A DNA stretch of 64,000 nucleotides from Vibrio sp. LaRot3 (GTDB lineage: Bacteria; Pseudomonadota; Gammaproteobacteria; Enterobacterales; Vibrionaceae). Where the stretch lies: the NCBI RefSeq assembly GCF_027587025.1, contig NZ_JAPPTI010000012.1:1-64000 (forward strand), read 5' to 3'. Of the stretch, positions 35,938 to 44,477 are shown one piece after another (position 1 is the first letter of the stretch; the number at the start of each line of letters is the position of its first letter). Under the pieces are notes generated by a model. It ran no database searches and was not told where the DNA came from. It saw only the letters and a list, made by a program, of their open reading frames with translations. The translations under genes and the position numbers were made by a program.

Positions 35938-35953
35938 AAGCAAACGTTATCAA
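35938..35953 (+). promoter_or_regulatory. PurR-like site upstream of codBA
   Basis: AAGCAAACGTTATCAA matches the PurR consensus ACGCAAACGTTTTCNT at about 13 of 16 positions. PurR represses codBA in E. coli. The remainder of 35821-36133 is AT-rich with no gene. Confidence 0.45.
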
Positions 35954-36133
35954 CCTTGATTCATAGAAATAAAGTATAAATTAACTAGTTGAAAAATAAT
36001 GACTAAATAAATTAAAAAACCTAAAGTAAAATTAATAACAAAAATATCATTGACTATCTGACTTAGATCCACATAATACGCGCCGTTTAACTAAAATTTG
36101 TTCACCAATTTTAAAAGCGATGTGAGGGTAATA

Positions 36134-37372
36134 ATGGCTGCTGATAACAACTATAGTCTGGGTCCAGTTCCAAATTCCGCAAGGAAAGGGGTAATGTCTT
36201 TAACCATGGTAATGTTAGGACTGACCTTCTTCTCTGCCAGTATGTGGACAGGCGGTTCACTCGGCACCGGACTTTCATTTAACGACTTTTTCCTCGCAGT
36301 TCTCATCGGTAACCTCATTCTCGGTATTTACACTTCTTTCCTTGGTTACATTGGCGCTTCTACTGGTCTTTCTACTCACCTCCTTGCTCGTTTCTCTTTT
36401 GGCTCTAAAGGCTCATGGCTTCCTTCCGCATTACTTGGCGGTACACAAGTTGGTTGGTTTGGTGTTGGCGTAGCGATGTTTGCTCTTCCGGTAAACAAAG
36501 CAACAGGCATCGATATAAACACTCTTATCATCATTTCTGGTCTACTCATGACTGCCACGGTTTACTTCGGCATCTCTGCACTGATGGTGTTATCTGCGAT
36601 TGCGGTACCAGCCATTGCTCTACTTGGTGGCTACTCAGTGATTGAAGCGATTAACAGTATTGGCGGCGTTGCAGAACTACAAAAAGTTCAACCCGCTGAA
36701 CCTATCGACTTTTCTCTAGCGCTAGCAATGGTAGTTGGCTCATTTATCAGCGCGGGCACATTAACCGCTGACTTTGTCCGCTTTGGTAAAAAGCCTAAAG
36801 GCGCAGTTTTAGTAACGATGGTGGCTTTCTTTATCGGCAACTCACTGATGTTTATCTTCGGCGCTGCAGGGGCATCGGTGACGGGTCAATCCGATATTTC
36901 AGAAGTGATGATTGCGCAGGGGCTACTTATCCCAGCAATTATCGTACTTGGTCTAAACATTTGGACGACGAACGACAACGCACTATACGCATCAGGCCTT
37001 GGTTTCTCGAACATTACTGGCCTACCGAGTAAGTACATTTCAATGGTGAATGGCCTTGTTGGTACATTGTGTGCGCTGTGGCTTTACAACAACTTCGTGG
37101 GTTGGCTAACATTCCTATCTCTTGCGATTCCACCAATTGGTGGCGTTATCATTGCGGATTTCTTTATTAACCGTAAGCGCTACAATAATTTTAAAGCTGC
37201 TCAGTTCAAAACATTTAATTGGGCTGGCATTATCGCGGTTGCAATTGGTGTGGCAGCAGGTCACTTCCTTCCGGGTGTTGTACCAGTAAACGCCGTGCTA
37301 GGCGGTGCGATTAGCTACCTAGTTTTAAATCCTATTCTTAATAAAAAAACACTGGCCGAGCAGCCAGCGTAA
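36134..37372 (+). CDS. codB: Cytosine permease
   Basis: The 412-residue inner-membrane NCS1-type transporter has twelve predicted helices. Conserved segments include GLTFFSASMWTGGSLGTGLSF, GYIGASTGLSTHLLARFSFG, SFISAGTLTADFVRFGK and NIWTTNDNALYASGL. It imports cytosine with protons. The start at 36134 has GAGGG six bases upstream; the frame opens earlier at 36098. It is followed after 9 nt by codA, the usual operon. Confidence 0.95.
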   Translation: MAADNNYSLGPVPNSARKGVMSLTMVMLGLTFFSASMWTGGSLGTGLSFNDFFLAVLIGNLILGIYTSFLGYIGASTGLSTHLLARFSFGSKGSWLPSALLGGTQVGWFGVGVAMFALPVNKATGIDINTLIIISGLLMTATVYFGISALMVLSAIAVPAIALLGGYSVIEAINSIGGVAELQKVQPAEPIDFSLALAMVVGSFISAGTLTADFVRFGKKPKGAVLVTMVAFFIGNSLMFIFGAAGASVTGQSDISEVMIAQGLLIPAIIVLGLNIWTTNDNALYASGLGFSNITGLPSKYISMVNGLVGTLCALWLYNNFVGWLTFLSLAIPPIGGVIIADFFINRKRYNNFKAAQFKTFNWAGIIAVAIGVAAGHFLPGVVPVNAVLGGAISYLVLNPILNKKTLAEQPA

Positions 37373-37381
37373 GGAACCATA

Positions 37382-38659
37382 ATGACAACTCTGTTGATCA
37401 AGAACGTAACGCTACAAGGCCAAACAGGTCTGAAGCAAATTTTGATTGAGAATGGTCAATTCAAGCGTATTGAAGACAACAATCTAAGCCTAGATATTGC
37501 TGATAATATTCTTGATGCAGAGGGCGGCATGGCTGTCGCGCCTTTCTGCGAGCCCCACATTCACTTAGACACCACTCAAACCGCAGGTGAACCAAACTGG
37601 AACATTTCAGGTACGCTGTTTGAAGGGATTGAACGTTGGGCCGAACGCAAGGAAATGCTGTCAATTGAAGACGTAAAAGCGCGAGCGAAACAAACGCTAA
37701 AATGGCAAATTGCTAACGGCGTTCAGCACGTTCGAACTCACGTTGATGTCTCTGACCCAACACTTGTCGCACTAAAAGCGATGATTGAAGTGCGCGAAGA
37801 GATGAAAGAATGGGTTGATATTCAAATCGTTGCCTTCCCGCAAGAAGGCATCCTTTCTTATCCAAATGGTAAAGAGCTGCTAGAAGAAGCGGTACAACTG
37901 GGCGCAGATGTCATTGGTGCCATCCCTCACTTCGAATTTACGCGTGAATACGGTATTGAATCTCTTCACTACGTGTTTGAGCTTGCGCAAAAATACGATC
38001 GCCTTATTGACGTGCATTGTGATGAAATTGATGACGAGCAGTCACGCTTTGTTGAAACACTTGCGGCGCTAGCGCACAAATTCAACATGGGCCATAAGGT
38101 AACCGCGAGCCATACAACGGCAATGGGCTCGTACAATGGCGCTTACGCGTCTCGCCTATTCCGCTTGCTGCGTATGTCTGGCATCAACTTTGTTGCTAAC
38201 CCATTAGTGAACATTCACTTACAAGGCCGCTTTGACGATTACCCGAAACGCCGTGGTGTGACCCGTGTGAAAGAGATGCTGAATGCCAATATTAATGTGT
38301 GCTTCGGTCATGATGATGTGTTTGACCCGTGGTATCCGCTAGGCACTGCGAACATGCTACAAGTGTTGCACATGGGTCTGCATGTGTGTCAGGTAATGGG
38401 TTACGATCAAATCAACAACTCACTTGATCTGATCAGCACAAACTCTGCACGTACATTGAACATTCAAGATAAGCATGGCATTGAGATGGGCAAGCCGGGT
38501 AGTTTATTGATATTGCCTGCGGAAACCGGTTTTGATGCAGTACGCCGCCAAGTACCAGTGCGCTACTCCGTACGCCACGGTAAGGTCATTGCGGAAACGC
38601 AACCGGCGACAACGCAGCTTCACCTAGAACAGTCAGAGCCTGTGACTTTCAAACGATAA
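37382..38659 (+). CDS. codA: Cytosine deaminase
   Basis: CodA hydrolyses cytosine to uracil and ammonia. The 425-residue amidohydrolase has the metal ligands in EPHIHLDTTQ, RLIDVHCDEIDDEQ, VTASHTTAM and CFGHDDVFDPWYPLG, essentially identical in layout to E. coli CodA (427 aa). It forms an operon with codB. The gene ends in a terminator shared with the convergent CsrB-type RNA. Confidence 0.95.
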   Translation: MTTLLIKNVTLQGQTGLKQILIENGQFKRIEDNNLSLDIADNILDAEGGMAVAPFCEPHIHLDTTQTAGEPNWNISGTLFEGIERWAERKEMLSIEDVKARAKQTLKWQIANGVQHVRTHVDVSDPTLVALKAMIEVREEMKEWVDIQIVAFPQEGILSYPNGKELLEEAVQLGADVIGAIPHFEFTREYGIESLHYVFELAQKYDRLIDVHCDEIDDEQSRFVETLAALAHKFNMGHKVTASHTTAMGSYNGAYASRLFRLLRMSGINFVANPLVNIHLQGRFDDYPKRRGVTRVKEMLNANINVCFGHDDVFDPWYPLGTANMLQVLHMGLHVCQVMGYDQINNSLDLISTNSARTLNIQDKHGIEMGKPGSLLILPAETGFDAVRRQVPVRYSVRHGKVIAETQPATTQLHLEQSEPVTFKR

Positions 38660-38907
38660 AAGAAAAACCCGCTAGGCTTTCACCTAGCGGGTTCTATTCT
38701 TACTCGCAGCAATCCGGCTACTAATAAGTGCTCCCTGCATCAAATCCTTGATAGTACGCTGCTTCCCTCAGCACTTCCTTAACATCGCTTTCCTAGCGGT
38801 GTCCTTTGCTATCCTAGCTAATCATCTGTCCTCGATGACTATATCTTCGTCCTGAAGATGACCAATCCTTGGGTCTTTCCTGTTCCATGTCCGCTTCCTG
38901 CCGACAC
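38660..38907 (-). ncRNA. csrB: CsrB-family small RNA (CsrA-sequestering)
   Basis: The minus strand contains 15 GGA motifs in about 240 nt, many of them in hairpin loops: ATCTTC-AGGAC-GAAGAT, GCT-AGGAT-AGC, ATCAA-GGAT-TTGAT, TGC-AGGGA-GCA. The 3' part AGTAGCCGGATTGCTGCGA is almost the E. coli CsrB sequence at the same place. A promoter lies upstream (-35 TTGTTT 38940-38935, 17 bp, -10 TATCTT 38917-38912), so the start is near 38905-38907. The terminator at 38693-38666 ends the RNA, giving about 245 nt, shorter than the V. cholerae CsrB/C/D RNAs as I remember them. Such RNAs titrate the translational regulator CsrA. Confidence 0.92.
38666..38693. terminator. Bidirectional terminator shared by codA and the CsrB-type RNA
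   Basis: AACCCGCTAGG and CCTAGCGGGTT form an 11-bp stem with a 6-nt loop. T residues follow on both strands, more strongly on the minus strand (TTTTTCTTTT). Confidence 0.9.
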
Positions 38908-39065
38908 AGTTAAGATATCGCTAGCGACGAATTTAAACAACGCAGCGTTATCCATTATTTCTCACCCCAAAATCATAACGAAAACAAATAAGCCATATTA
39001 TTCAATAACTTAAATTAACACCTTCACAAATCACTCTGCCTATAATCGCCTCAGTCTCACGCATT

Positions 39066-39083
39066 TGTAAGAGATCTCGCACA
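39066..39083. promoter_or_regulatory. Candidate VarA/GacA (UvrY) binding site for csrB
   Basis: TGTAAGAGATCTCGCACA is an 18-bp inverted repeat close to the UvrY/SirA consensus TGTGAGAGATCTCTTACA. Its centre is about 168 bp upstream of the predicted RNA start, similar to the distal site of E. coli csrB. The remaining DNA from 38941 to 39293 shows no gene. Confidence 0.7.
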
Positions 39084-39293
39084 TGATGCTATCGGCAAAG
39101 ACTCACTCTCTCACTAAATAACCAAAAGGCACCGAACAAAAAGCGACCTATTTCGCTAACTAGATTCAACAAATTTGGTTCTAACTTGTTAAAAATTGAG
39201 ATATTATTTGCGGATCAATATCACAATTTTCTATCTTTAAGGTGTGAGGCTTGAATCTCTGCAACACACATTAACCATCACTAAGGAACTTAG

Positions 39294-39740
39294 ATGATTT
39301 CAAAATGGGCGCAACGCTTTTACCAAATGGCTGAACTTGTTGGCTCTTGGAGTAAAGACCCTTCCACACAAGTTGGTGCTGTCATTACTAAACAAAACCG
39401 CATTGTGTCGGTTGGCTTCAATGGCTACCCGCATGGCATTTCTGATAGCGCGATGACCGACGAACGCGAAATGAAATACCTTAAAACCTTACATGCAGAA
39501 GAAAATGCGATTCTATTTGCTAAGCGTGATCTTGATGGCTGTGAAATTTGGGTGACACACTTCCCTTGTCCGAATTGTGCGGCAAAAATAATTCAGACAG
39601 GGATTTCAGCAGTGCATTGCCCTGAGCAAACGGAAGACTTCCTATCTCGTTGGGGCGATAAGATTAAAGTAAGCCAAGAAATGTTTCTCCAAGCAGGCGT
39701 CAAAGTACACTGGCTGCCTTTGGATGAACTGGGCCTTTAA
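39294..39740 (+). CDS. dCMP deaminase-type zinc deaminase
   Basis: The 148-residue protein has the cytidine/deoxycytidylate deaminase zinc motifs LHAEENAILFA (HAE with catalytic Glu) and THFPCPNCAAKII (PCxxC). SKDPSTQVGAVI and GFNGYPHG are typical of the dCMP deaminase/ComEB branch, which makes dUMP for thymidylate synthesis. It is cytoplasmic and monocistronic. The end overlaps the convergent response regulator by 4 nt. Substrate assignment (dCMP) is from the motif context. Confidence 0.88.
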   Translation: MISKWAQRFYQMAELVGSWSKDPSTQVGAVITKQNRIVSVGFNGYPHGISDSAMTDEREMKYLKTLHAEENAILFAKRDLDGCEIWVTHFPCPNCAAKIIQTGISAVHCPEQTEDFLSRWGDKIKVSQEMFLQAGVKVHWLPLDELGL

Positions 39741-40303
39741 TCCGCTATATGGATAACCTCCAGCTTTCGGAACGTTTCTAATAGCTGCTCTAATTTGTAG
39801 GGTTTTGATAAATACGCATCCATCCCCGCATTAAAGCAGCTATTCACTTCTTCAGGCAATTCGCGCGCTGTTAAAGCTACAATGGGTAATCTCACCCGCT
39901 GATTTTCGTTTTCCCATTGCCGAATGTGTTTGGTTGCCGTTAGGCCATCCATCACTGGCATCATGCAATCCATCAAGACAACATCAAAAACTTCCCCTTG
40001 GGTGATGATATTCAACGCTTCACGCCCATTACACGCCAATCTATGCGGCATTTCCGCTCGATTTAGAAAACAACTGGCAATCTTCTGATTCATTAAATTG
40101 TCTTCAACCACCAAGACATTCGGTACTTTTTTCGTACCAAACGCCACCGATTGTGTTGGTTTCGTCCCCAGCACCTGCTTGCGTTTATCTTGAGTCATTC
40201 CTTGTTTCGCAACTCGAGTTGAGTGCATACCTTCATTCATCCTTTGAATAAATTTTGACCAAATATAGAGAGTTGAGTCCGCGGCTACCAATAAGTCTGT
40301 CAC
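39737..40303 (-). CDS. Orphan single-domain response regulator
   Basis: The 188-residue protein has a poorly conserved N-terminal 60 residues, then a receiver domain: NVLVVEDNLMNQKIASCFL, phosphoacceptor in DVVLMDCMMPVMDGLTATKHIR, LPIVALTA and DAYLSKPYK. There is no DNA-binding or enzymatic output. The NLMNQKIA and MDCMMPVMDG motifs are those of receivers attached to hybrid kinases, so it may have detached from one. The start is uncertain (internal ATGs around codons 22, 26 and 36). Confidence 0.82.
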   Translation of the reverse strand: MTDLLVAADSTLYIWSKFIQRMNEGMHSTRVAKQGMTQDKRKQVLGTKPTQSVAFGTKKVPNVLVVEDNLMNQKIASCFLNRAEMPHRLACNGREALNIITQGEVFDVVLMDCMMPVMDGLTATKHIRQWENENQRVRLPIVALTARELPEEVNSCFNAGMDAYLSKPYKLEQLLETFRKLEVIHIAD

Positions 40304-40817
40304 TAATTGAAGGCCTTCTTACAATTAAAACAAGCAAATCATTGACGATTAGCAACCGTGACCAATCTCACCTTTTGTAGCAAAACTCTTAATCGTTAAA
40401 ACAAATTCGCTCTATCCGTGGTTATAAAATCATCACTCATTTGTGATAACCAAAGTCGCAGTCACTCAGCTCTCACTTGTTATAACCAATTTTGTTGATA
40501 AGTTGATCAAAATCTCAAGATACAATCTGTTGATCTCATATTTTTCAATGTTGGCTTGAACTGAGTATTTATCATCACGAATTAACTCTCCACTTTTACA
40601 AAAGTCAATCAGCAAAACAACCTAGCAAGCCACATATAAAAGCTAGCAATCAACCAATTTATAGCACAAAAAACTTCATTTATTTTTACTAGCAGAATAA
40701 GGATTCAGCACTTACACTCCCGCCACATAAAAATTACAAATAATTCACCACCTCATCCAACCATGAATTATGAGGTGGCTCCTACACCTGAAACGTGAAA
40801 TAAGGCCCCGATAATCC
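40304..40817. other. 514-bp leader region of the GAPDH gene
   Basis: No gene is seen. The AT-rich DNA contains an inverted repeat TGGTTAT...ATAACCA (about 40418-40451) and a leader hairpin CCACCTCAT/ATGAGGTGG (40748-40778) whose 3' arm ends 39 nt before the start codon. Confidence 0.5.
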
Positions 40818-42257
40818 ATGAGCCCAGAGAAACACCTTCTAGATTGGCAAACAAGCCAAACGATTGCGGAAACTATCTCTCCTTTACTCGGTCAACTTTA
40901 TCGACAAAAAGGCGTGGAAGTGACGTTGTTTGGAAAAACCTTAGTCAACGCTGCGACCATCGACATCATCAAAACCCATCGTTTATCACGCCATTACACT
41001 CAAGAAGCAATCCAACCCAACCAAACCCTGCCAATTATCCAAGCGCTATGTGAAATGCCCCTTTCACCGTGTCGCGTCGATGTGGGAATGCTGGCAGAGA
41101 AGTTTTGGCAAAATAGAGATGACGCACACGGTGTAAAAGACTTTCTCTACACAGAGTTGCTCACAGCAATGACAGGTGAAAGCGTGACTAAACCGCGAGA
41201 TGTGGTTTTGTATGGCTTTGGACGTATTGGACGCCTGCTCACTCGTCTATTGGTTGAAAAGAGCGGACCTGGTTACCCACTTCGCTTACGCGCTATTGTG
41301 GTACGTGGCGGAAAACAAGGTGATCTAGAAAAACGAGCAAGCTTATTACGCCGTGATTCAGTACATGGTCAGTTCAATGGCAGCATCATCATTGATGAAG
41401 AGCGCAAAGCGATCATCGCAAACGGTAACTACATTCAGGTCATCTATGCGAATAGTCCGGAAGAGGTTGATTACACCCAGTACGGCATTAACCAAGCGCT
41501 TATCGTAGACAACACAGGTGTATGGCGCGACAGTGAAGGTCTAGGAAAGCATCTTGCTTGCAGTGGCGCAGAGAAAGTTCTGCTTACCGCCCCGGGGAAA
41601 GGGGATATCAAGAATGTGGTCTTTGGCGTTAACGAATCCGTTATCCAAAAAGAAGACACCATAATTTCTGCGGCAAGTTGCACCACCAATGCGATCACCC
41701 CAGTACTAAAAGCGATCAACGATCGGTATGGTATTACCTCAGGCCACATCGAGACCGTTCACTCATTTACAAATGATCAAAACCTGATTGATAACTTCCA
41801 TACTGGTGAACGACGTGGCCGCAGTGCTTCTCTCAACATGGTATTAACTTCAACGGGCGCTGCTAAAGCAGTATCGAAAGCCTTACCTGAACTTGCCGGT
41901 AAATTAACTGGCAACGCGATCCGTGTCCCTACTCCAAATGTTTCTATGGCAGTTGCTAACTTAAACCTAAACAGCTCAGTAGAAACAGAAGAACTTAACC
42001 ATTACCTACGTGAAATGGCGCTCAACTCTCCTTTGTCGGGCCAGATTGACTACACCGATTCTACCGAAGTAGTGTCATCCGACTTAGTGGGTTCGCGATA
42101 CGCTGGTGTCGTGGATGGCGCGGCGACCATCGCTCAAGACAATCGCTGCGTGCTATACATCTGGTATGACAATGAGTTTGGTTACAGCTGCCAAGTCGTG
42201 CACTGTATGGAGCAAATGATGGGTGTTCGCTACAAGAGCTACCCTGAAACCAACTAG
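40818..42257 (+). CDS. Glyceraldehyde-3-phosphate dehydrogenase, long N-extended form
   Basis: The 479-residue protein has a GAPDH core that begins only near residue 130 (VVLYGFGRIGRLLTRLL, Rossmann fold). It is followed by LTAPGKGD, the catalytic AASCTTNAITPVLKAIN, HSFTNDQNLID, RRGRSASLNMVLTSTGAAKA and a C-terminal YDNEFGYSCQVV. About 125 extra residues precede the core, compared with classical 330-residue enzymes. This long form is a known separate GAPDH branch in gammaproteobacteria. The reaction is NAD(P)-linked oxidation of glyceraldehyde 3-phosphate. It stands alone with its own terminator. Confidence 0.88.
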   Translation: MSPEKHLLDWQTSQTIAETISPLLGQLYRQKGVEVTLFGKTLVNAATIDIIKTHRLSRHYTQEAIQPNQTLPIIQALCEMPLSPCRVDVGMLAEKFWQNRDDAHGVKDFLYTELLTAMTGESVTKPRDVVLYGFGRIGRLLTRLLVEKSGPGYPLRLRAIVVRGGKQGDLEKRASLLRRDSVHGQFNGSIIIDEERKAIIANGNYIQVIYANSPEEVDYTQYGINQALIVDNTGVWRDSEGLGKHLACSGAEKVLLTAPGKGDIKNVVFGVNESVIQKEDTIISAASCTTNAITPVLKAINDRYGITSGHIETVHSFTNDQNLIDNFHTGERRGRSASLNMVLTSTGAAKAVSKALPELAGKLTGNAIRVPTPNVSMAVANLNLNSSVETEELNHYLREMALNSPLSGQIDYTDSTEVVSSDLVGSRYAGVVDGAATIAQDNRCVLYIWYDNEFGYSCQVVHCMEQMMGVRYKSYPETN

Positions 42258-42301
42258 CCTTTGATAACCTCCACAACATAATAATAACGATACTTTTCTT
42301 T

Positions 42302-42330
42302 GCCGCTTTTCCCCTGAAAGCGGCTTTTTT
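42302..42330 (+). terminator. Terminator of the GAPDH gene
   Basis: GCCGCTTT pairs with AAAGCGGC and is followed by TTTTTT. Confidence 0.9.
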
Positions 42331-42496
42331 CTATCACCCTCCCGCAATTAGCGCCTCAACATTTAAGCCCGTCCACGAAACCAAACCTAAATGTGATGTT
42401 CATCTATTATTCATTTTCAACCGATTAATATGATTCCATATTGCGAACGATTGTTTTATTAACATGCTTTCGCGCCACTGAACTGAGGTATTGATT

Positions 42497-42697
42497 ATGT
42501 ATAAATTCATCTCAAGTGTTTTGGCACTATTGGTCGGTTTTATCTCCGTCTTATTTGGTCTACTGCTTGCTATTCCACTGACTATTCTTGCTTTAATTAC
42601 AGGTAAGAAGCTTCGTGACACCGCAAAAAAACAACAAGCTAATCAACCTCACCACGGCGCAGTTCTCGAGGGCGAATATGAAGATGTCTCAAAGTAA
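42497..42697 (+). CDS. Small membrane protein (66 aa)
   Basis: This short protein has a strong hydrophobic helical hairpin or single long segment (ISSVLALLVGFISVLFGLLLAIPLTILALI), a basic stretch GKKLRDTAKK and an acidic end GEYEDVSK. It starts at MYKF (ATG 42497), with GAGG upstream. It probably sits in the inner membrane with the C-terminus in the cytoplasm. No family recognised. It ends 22 nt before the lipoprotein esterase start and may be cotranscribed with it. Confidence 0.65.
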   Translation: MYKFISSVLALLVGFISVLFGLLLAIPLTILALITGKKLRDTAKKQQANQPHHGAVLEGEYEDVSK

Positions 42698-42719
42698 GAA
42701 AGAACGTTTGGAATATATT

Positions 42720-43892
42720 ATGCGCAAGCGATCCGCCATGGTGTTTTACGTTGCGGCAGCGGTGACGACAGGTTTAATTGGCTGTACATCAAACCAAAGC
42801 GCAGATCCGCACTTTCAGGCAGCTCAAGCGTTGCCAAGCCATACACAAGCGAGTTTTTCAGAATACGTGAATCAAACTCGCCAATGGTTAGAGACAAACC
42901 GTATTTTCATGACCACTGATAAGCAAAATGAGTTGAATCAAGTATTGCCTAGTGAATACCGCCCTACACAACCTAATGGTCAGGGAGTATTGCTTGTCCA
43001 TGGTTTAGGTGATTCACCCTATTCATTTGTTGATGTCGCGACACACTTAGCGCAGCAGGGGTATCTTGTTAGGACGGTGTTGTTGCCCGGTCACGCCAGT
43101 AAAGTTGGCGATCTACAGTTGCCAAGCTTGAATGAATGGCAAAGCGTGGTCGCGCATCATACCGAACTGTTAAAACAACAAGTAGATTCTGTATGGTTAG
43201 GCGGCTATTCAACCGGAGCTAACCTTGCTACTTCACAGGCAATTGCCGATAACGACATCGAAGGTTTGTTGCTATTCTCCCCTGCTTTTGAGCCGGGTTC
43301 TTCCATGGTCGGCTTTGCGGATATCGCCAGTTACTTTGTTACTTGGGCAGATCAAGACCCAGAAAATAATCCTCTGCGTTACAACTCTTTGCCAATGAAC
43401 GCTGCCGCGGTCTACTACCAAACATCGGAAGTCGTGCGCGATCAATTACAAGATGCAAACTATCAAAAGCCTGTATTTATGTTGATGAGCGAAGGCGATA
43501 AGGTCATCGATACGCAATTTGCTATTGACGCTTTTAGCCAGCACATGACCAACCCAAGCAATATGATCGTTTGGCAAGGTGAAGAGCCCATCAGCGAACC
43601 TCGTTCAACTCGTTTTAGCATGAAATTGCCAGAACAACGCATTTCAAATGGTTCGCACATGGGTTTACTGTTTTCGCCGACCAACCCCAACTATGGCATT
43701 GGAGGCAGCAACATCATTTGTGGTAACGGCCAAACGGCCAGCAACGAAACCAGTTGTGCCGATGGCGAACAAGTATGGTACTCCGCTTGGGGCTACTCCG
43801 AAGCAGGCAAAATCCACGCAAGATTGACCTATAACCCATACTTTGAACAAAGTATGGCTATTATGGATAAAGTGATGTCTCAACCGTTATAA
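42720..43892 (+). CDS. Lipoprotein alpha/beta-hydrolase (esterase/lipase)
   Basis: The protein has about 390 residues with a lipoprotein signal MRKRSAMVFYVAAAVTTGLIGC (lipobox LIGC). The hydrolase fold follows: GVLLVHGLGDSPYSF (oxyanion region), nucleophile elbow LGGYSTGANLA (GxSxG), a later Asp in MSEGDKVIDTQFA and His in SNGSHMGLLFSP. It should hydrolyse carboxylic or lipid esters in the periplasm or at the outer membrane. The start at 42720 is chosen because TTTGGA precedes it and it gives a clean lipobox; the frame opens at 42615 inside the upstream gene. Confidence 0.85.
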   Translation: MRKRSAMVFYVAAAVTTGLIGCTSNQSADPHFQAAQALPSHTQASFSEYVNQTRQWLETNRIFMTTDKQNELNQVLPSEYRPTQPNGQGVLLVHGLGDSPYSFVDVATHLAQQGYLVRTVLLPGHASKVGDLQLPSLNEWQSVVAHHTELLKQQVDSVWLGGYSTGANLATSQAIADNDIEGLLLFSPAFEPGSSMVGFADIASYFVTWADQDPENNPLRYNSLPMNAAAVYYQTSEVVRDQLQDANYQKPVFMLMSEGDKVIDTQFAIDAFSQHMTNPSNMIVWQGEEPISEPRSTRFSMKLPEQRISNGSHMGLLFSPTNPNYGIGGSNIICGNGQTASNETSCADGEQVWYSAWGYSEAGKIHARLTYNPYFEQSMAIMDKVMSQPL

Positions 43893-43947
43893 TCAAAGCA
43901 ATTCGTGAAGCCTCATCAGCAAAGCGAGCACATAAAGGAGTATAACG

Positions 43948-44433
43948 ATGAGCAAACCACAACGAGACATTACCTTACGCTTTCTCGCCGAACCAAGTGA
44001 CGTTAACTTTGGCGGTAAAGTGCATGGTGGCGCGGCAATGAAATGGATCGACCTTGCGGCTTATGCTTGTGCTGCGGGTTGGTCTGGTAAGTACTGTATC
44101 ACTGCTTATGCTGGCGGCATCCGGTTTGTCGCGCCAATACATGTTGGAAACTTGGTCGAAGTCAGTGCAAAAGTAATCTATACCGGAAGCTCTTCTATGC
44201 ACATCGCGATCGATGTGCAAGCAAGCGATCCTAAAGAGCTAAAAAACCGCTTAACCACCCATTGTATTGTGATTATGGTGGCCGTCGATGAACAAGGGAA
44301 ACCAACAAAGGTGCCTGAGTGGATTCCGCAATCAGACGAAGACATTGAGTTGAAAGAATCAGCAATTCGTCTAATGAATATGCGCAAGCAAATTGGCGAA
44401 GAGATGCAAGCTCACGTCAAATACCTTAAATAG
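43948..44433 (+). CDS. Hotdog-fold acyl-CoA thioesterase
   Basis: The 161-residue protein has the YciA/BACH-type hotdog core: DVNFGGKVHGGAAMKWIDLAAYACA (catalytic Asn/Asp region), GGIRFVAPIHVGNLVEVSAKV and SSMHIAIDVQA. It hydrolyses acyl-CoA to free acid and CoA in the cytoplasm; chain preference is unknown. It follows the esterase gene by 55 bp on the same strand. Confidence 0.88.
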   Translation: MSKPQRDITLRFLAEPSDVNFGGKVHGGAAMKWIDLAAYACAAGWSGKYCITAYAGGIRFVAPIHVGNLVEVSAKVIYTGSSSMHIAIDVQASDPKELKNRLTTHCIVIMVAVDEQGKPTKVPEWIPQSDEDIELKESAIRLMNMRKQIGEEMQAHVKYLK

Positions 44434-44435
44434 TA

Positions 44436-44460
44436 AAAAAGCGACCAGAGGTCGCTTTTT
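44436..44460. terminator. Bidirectional terminator
   Basis: AAAAAGCGACC and GGTCGCTTTTT form an 11-bp stem with a 3-nt loop, between the convergent thioesterase and TraF-like genes. Confidence 0.9.
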
Positions 44461-44477
44461 CCATCTCTGACGTTAAC

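Noticed and set aside
38750..38950. Short minus-strand open frame starting MDNAALFKFVASDI
   Set aside because: It coincides with the CsrB promoter and RNA; GGA repeats and RNA folding explain the sequence better.
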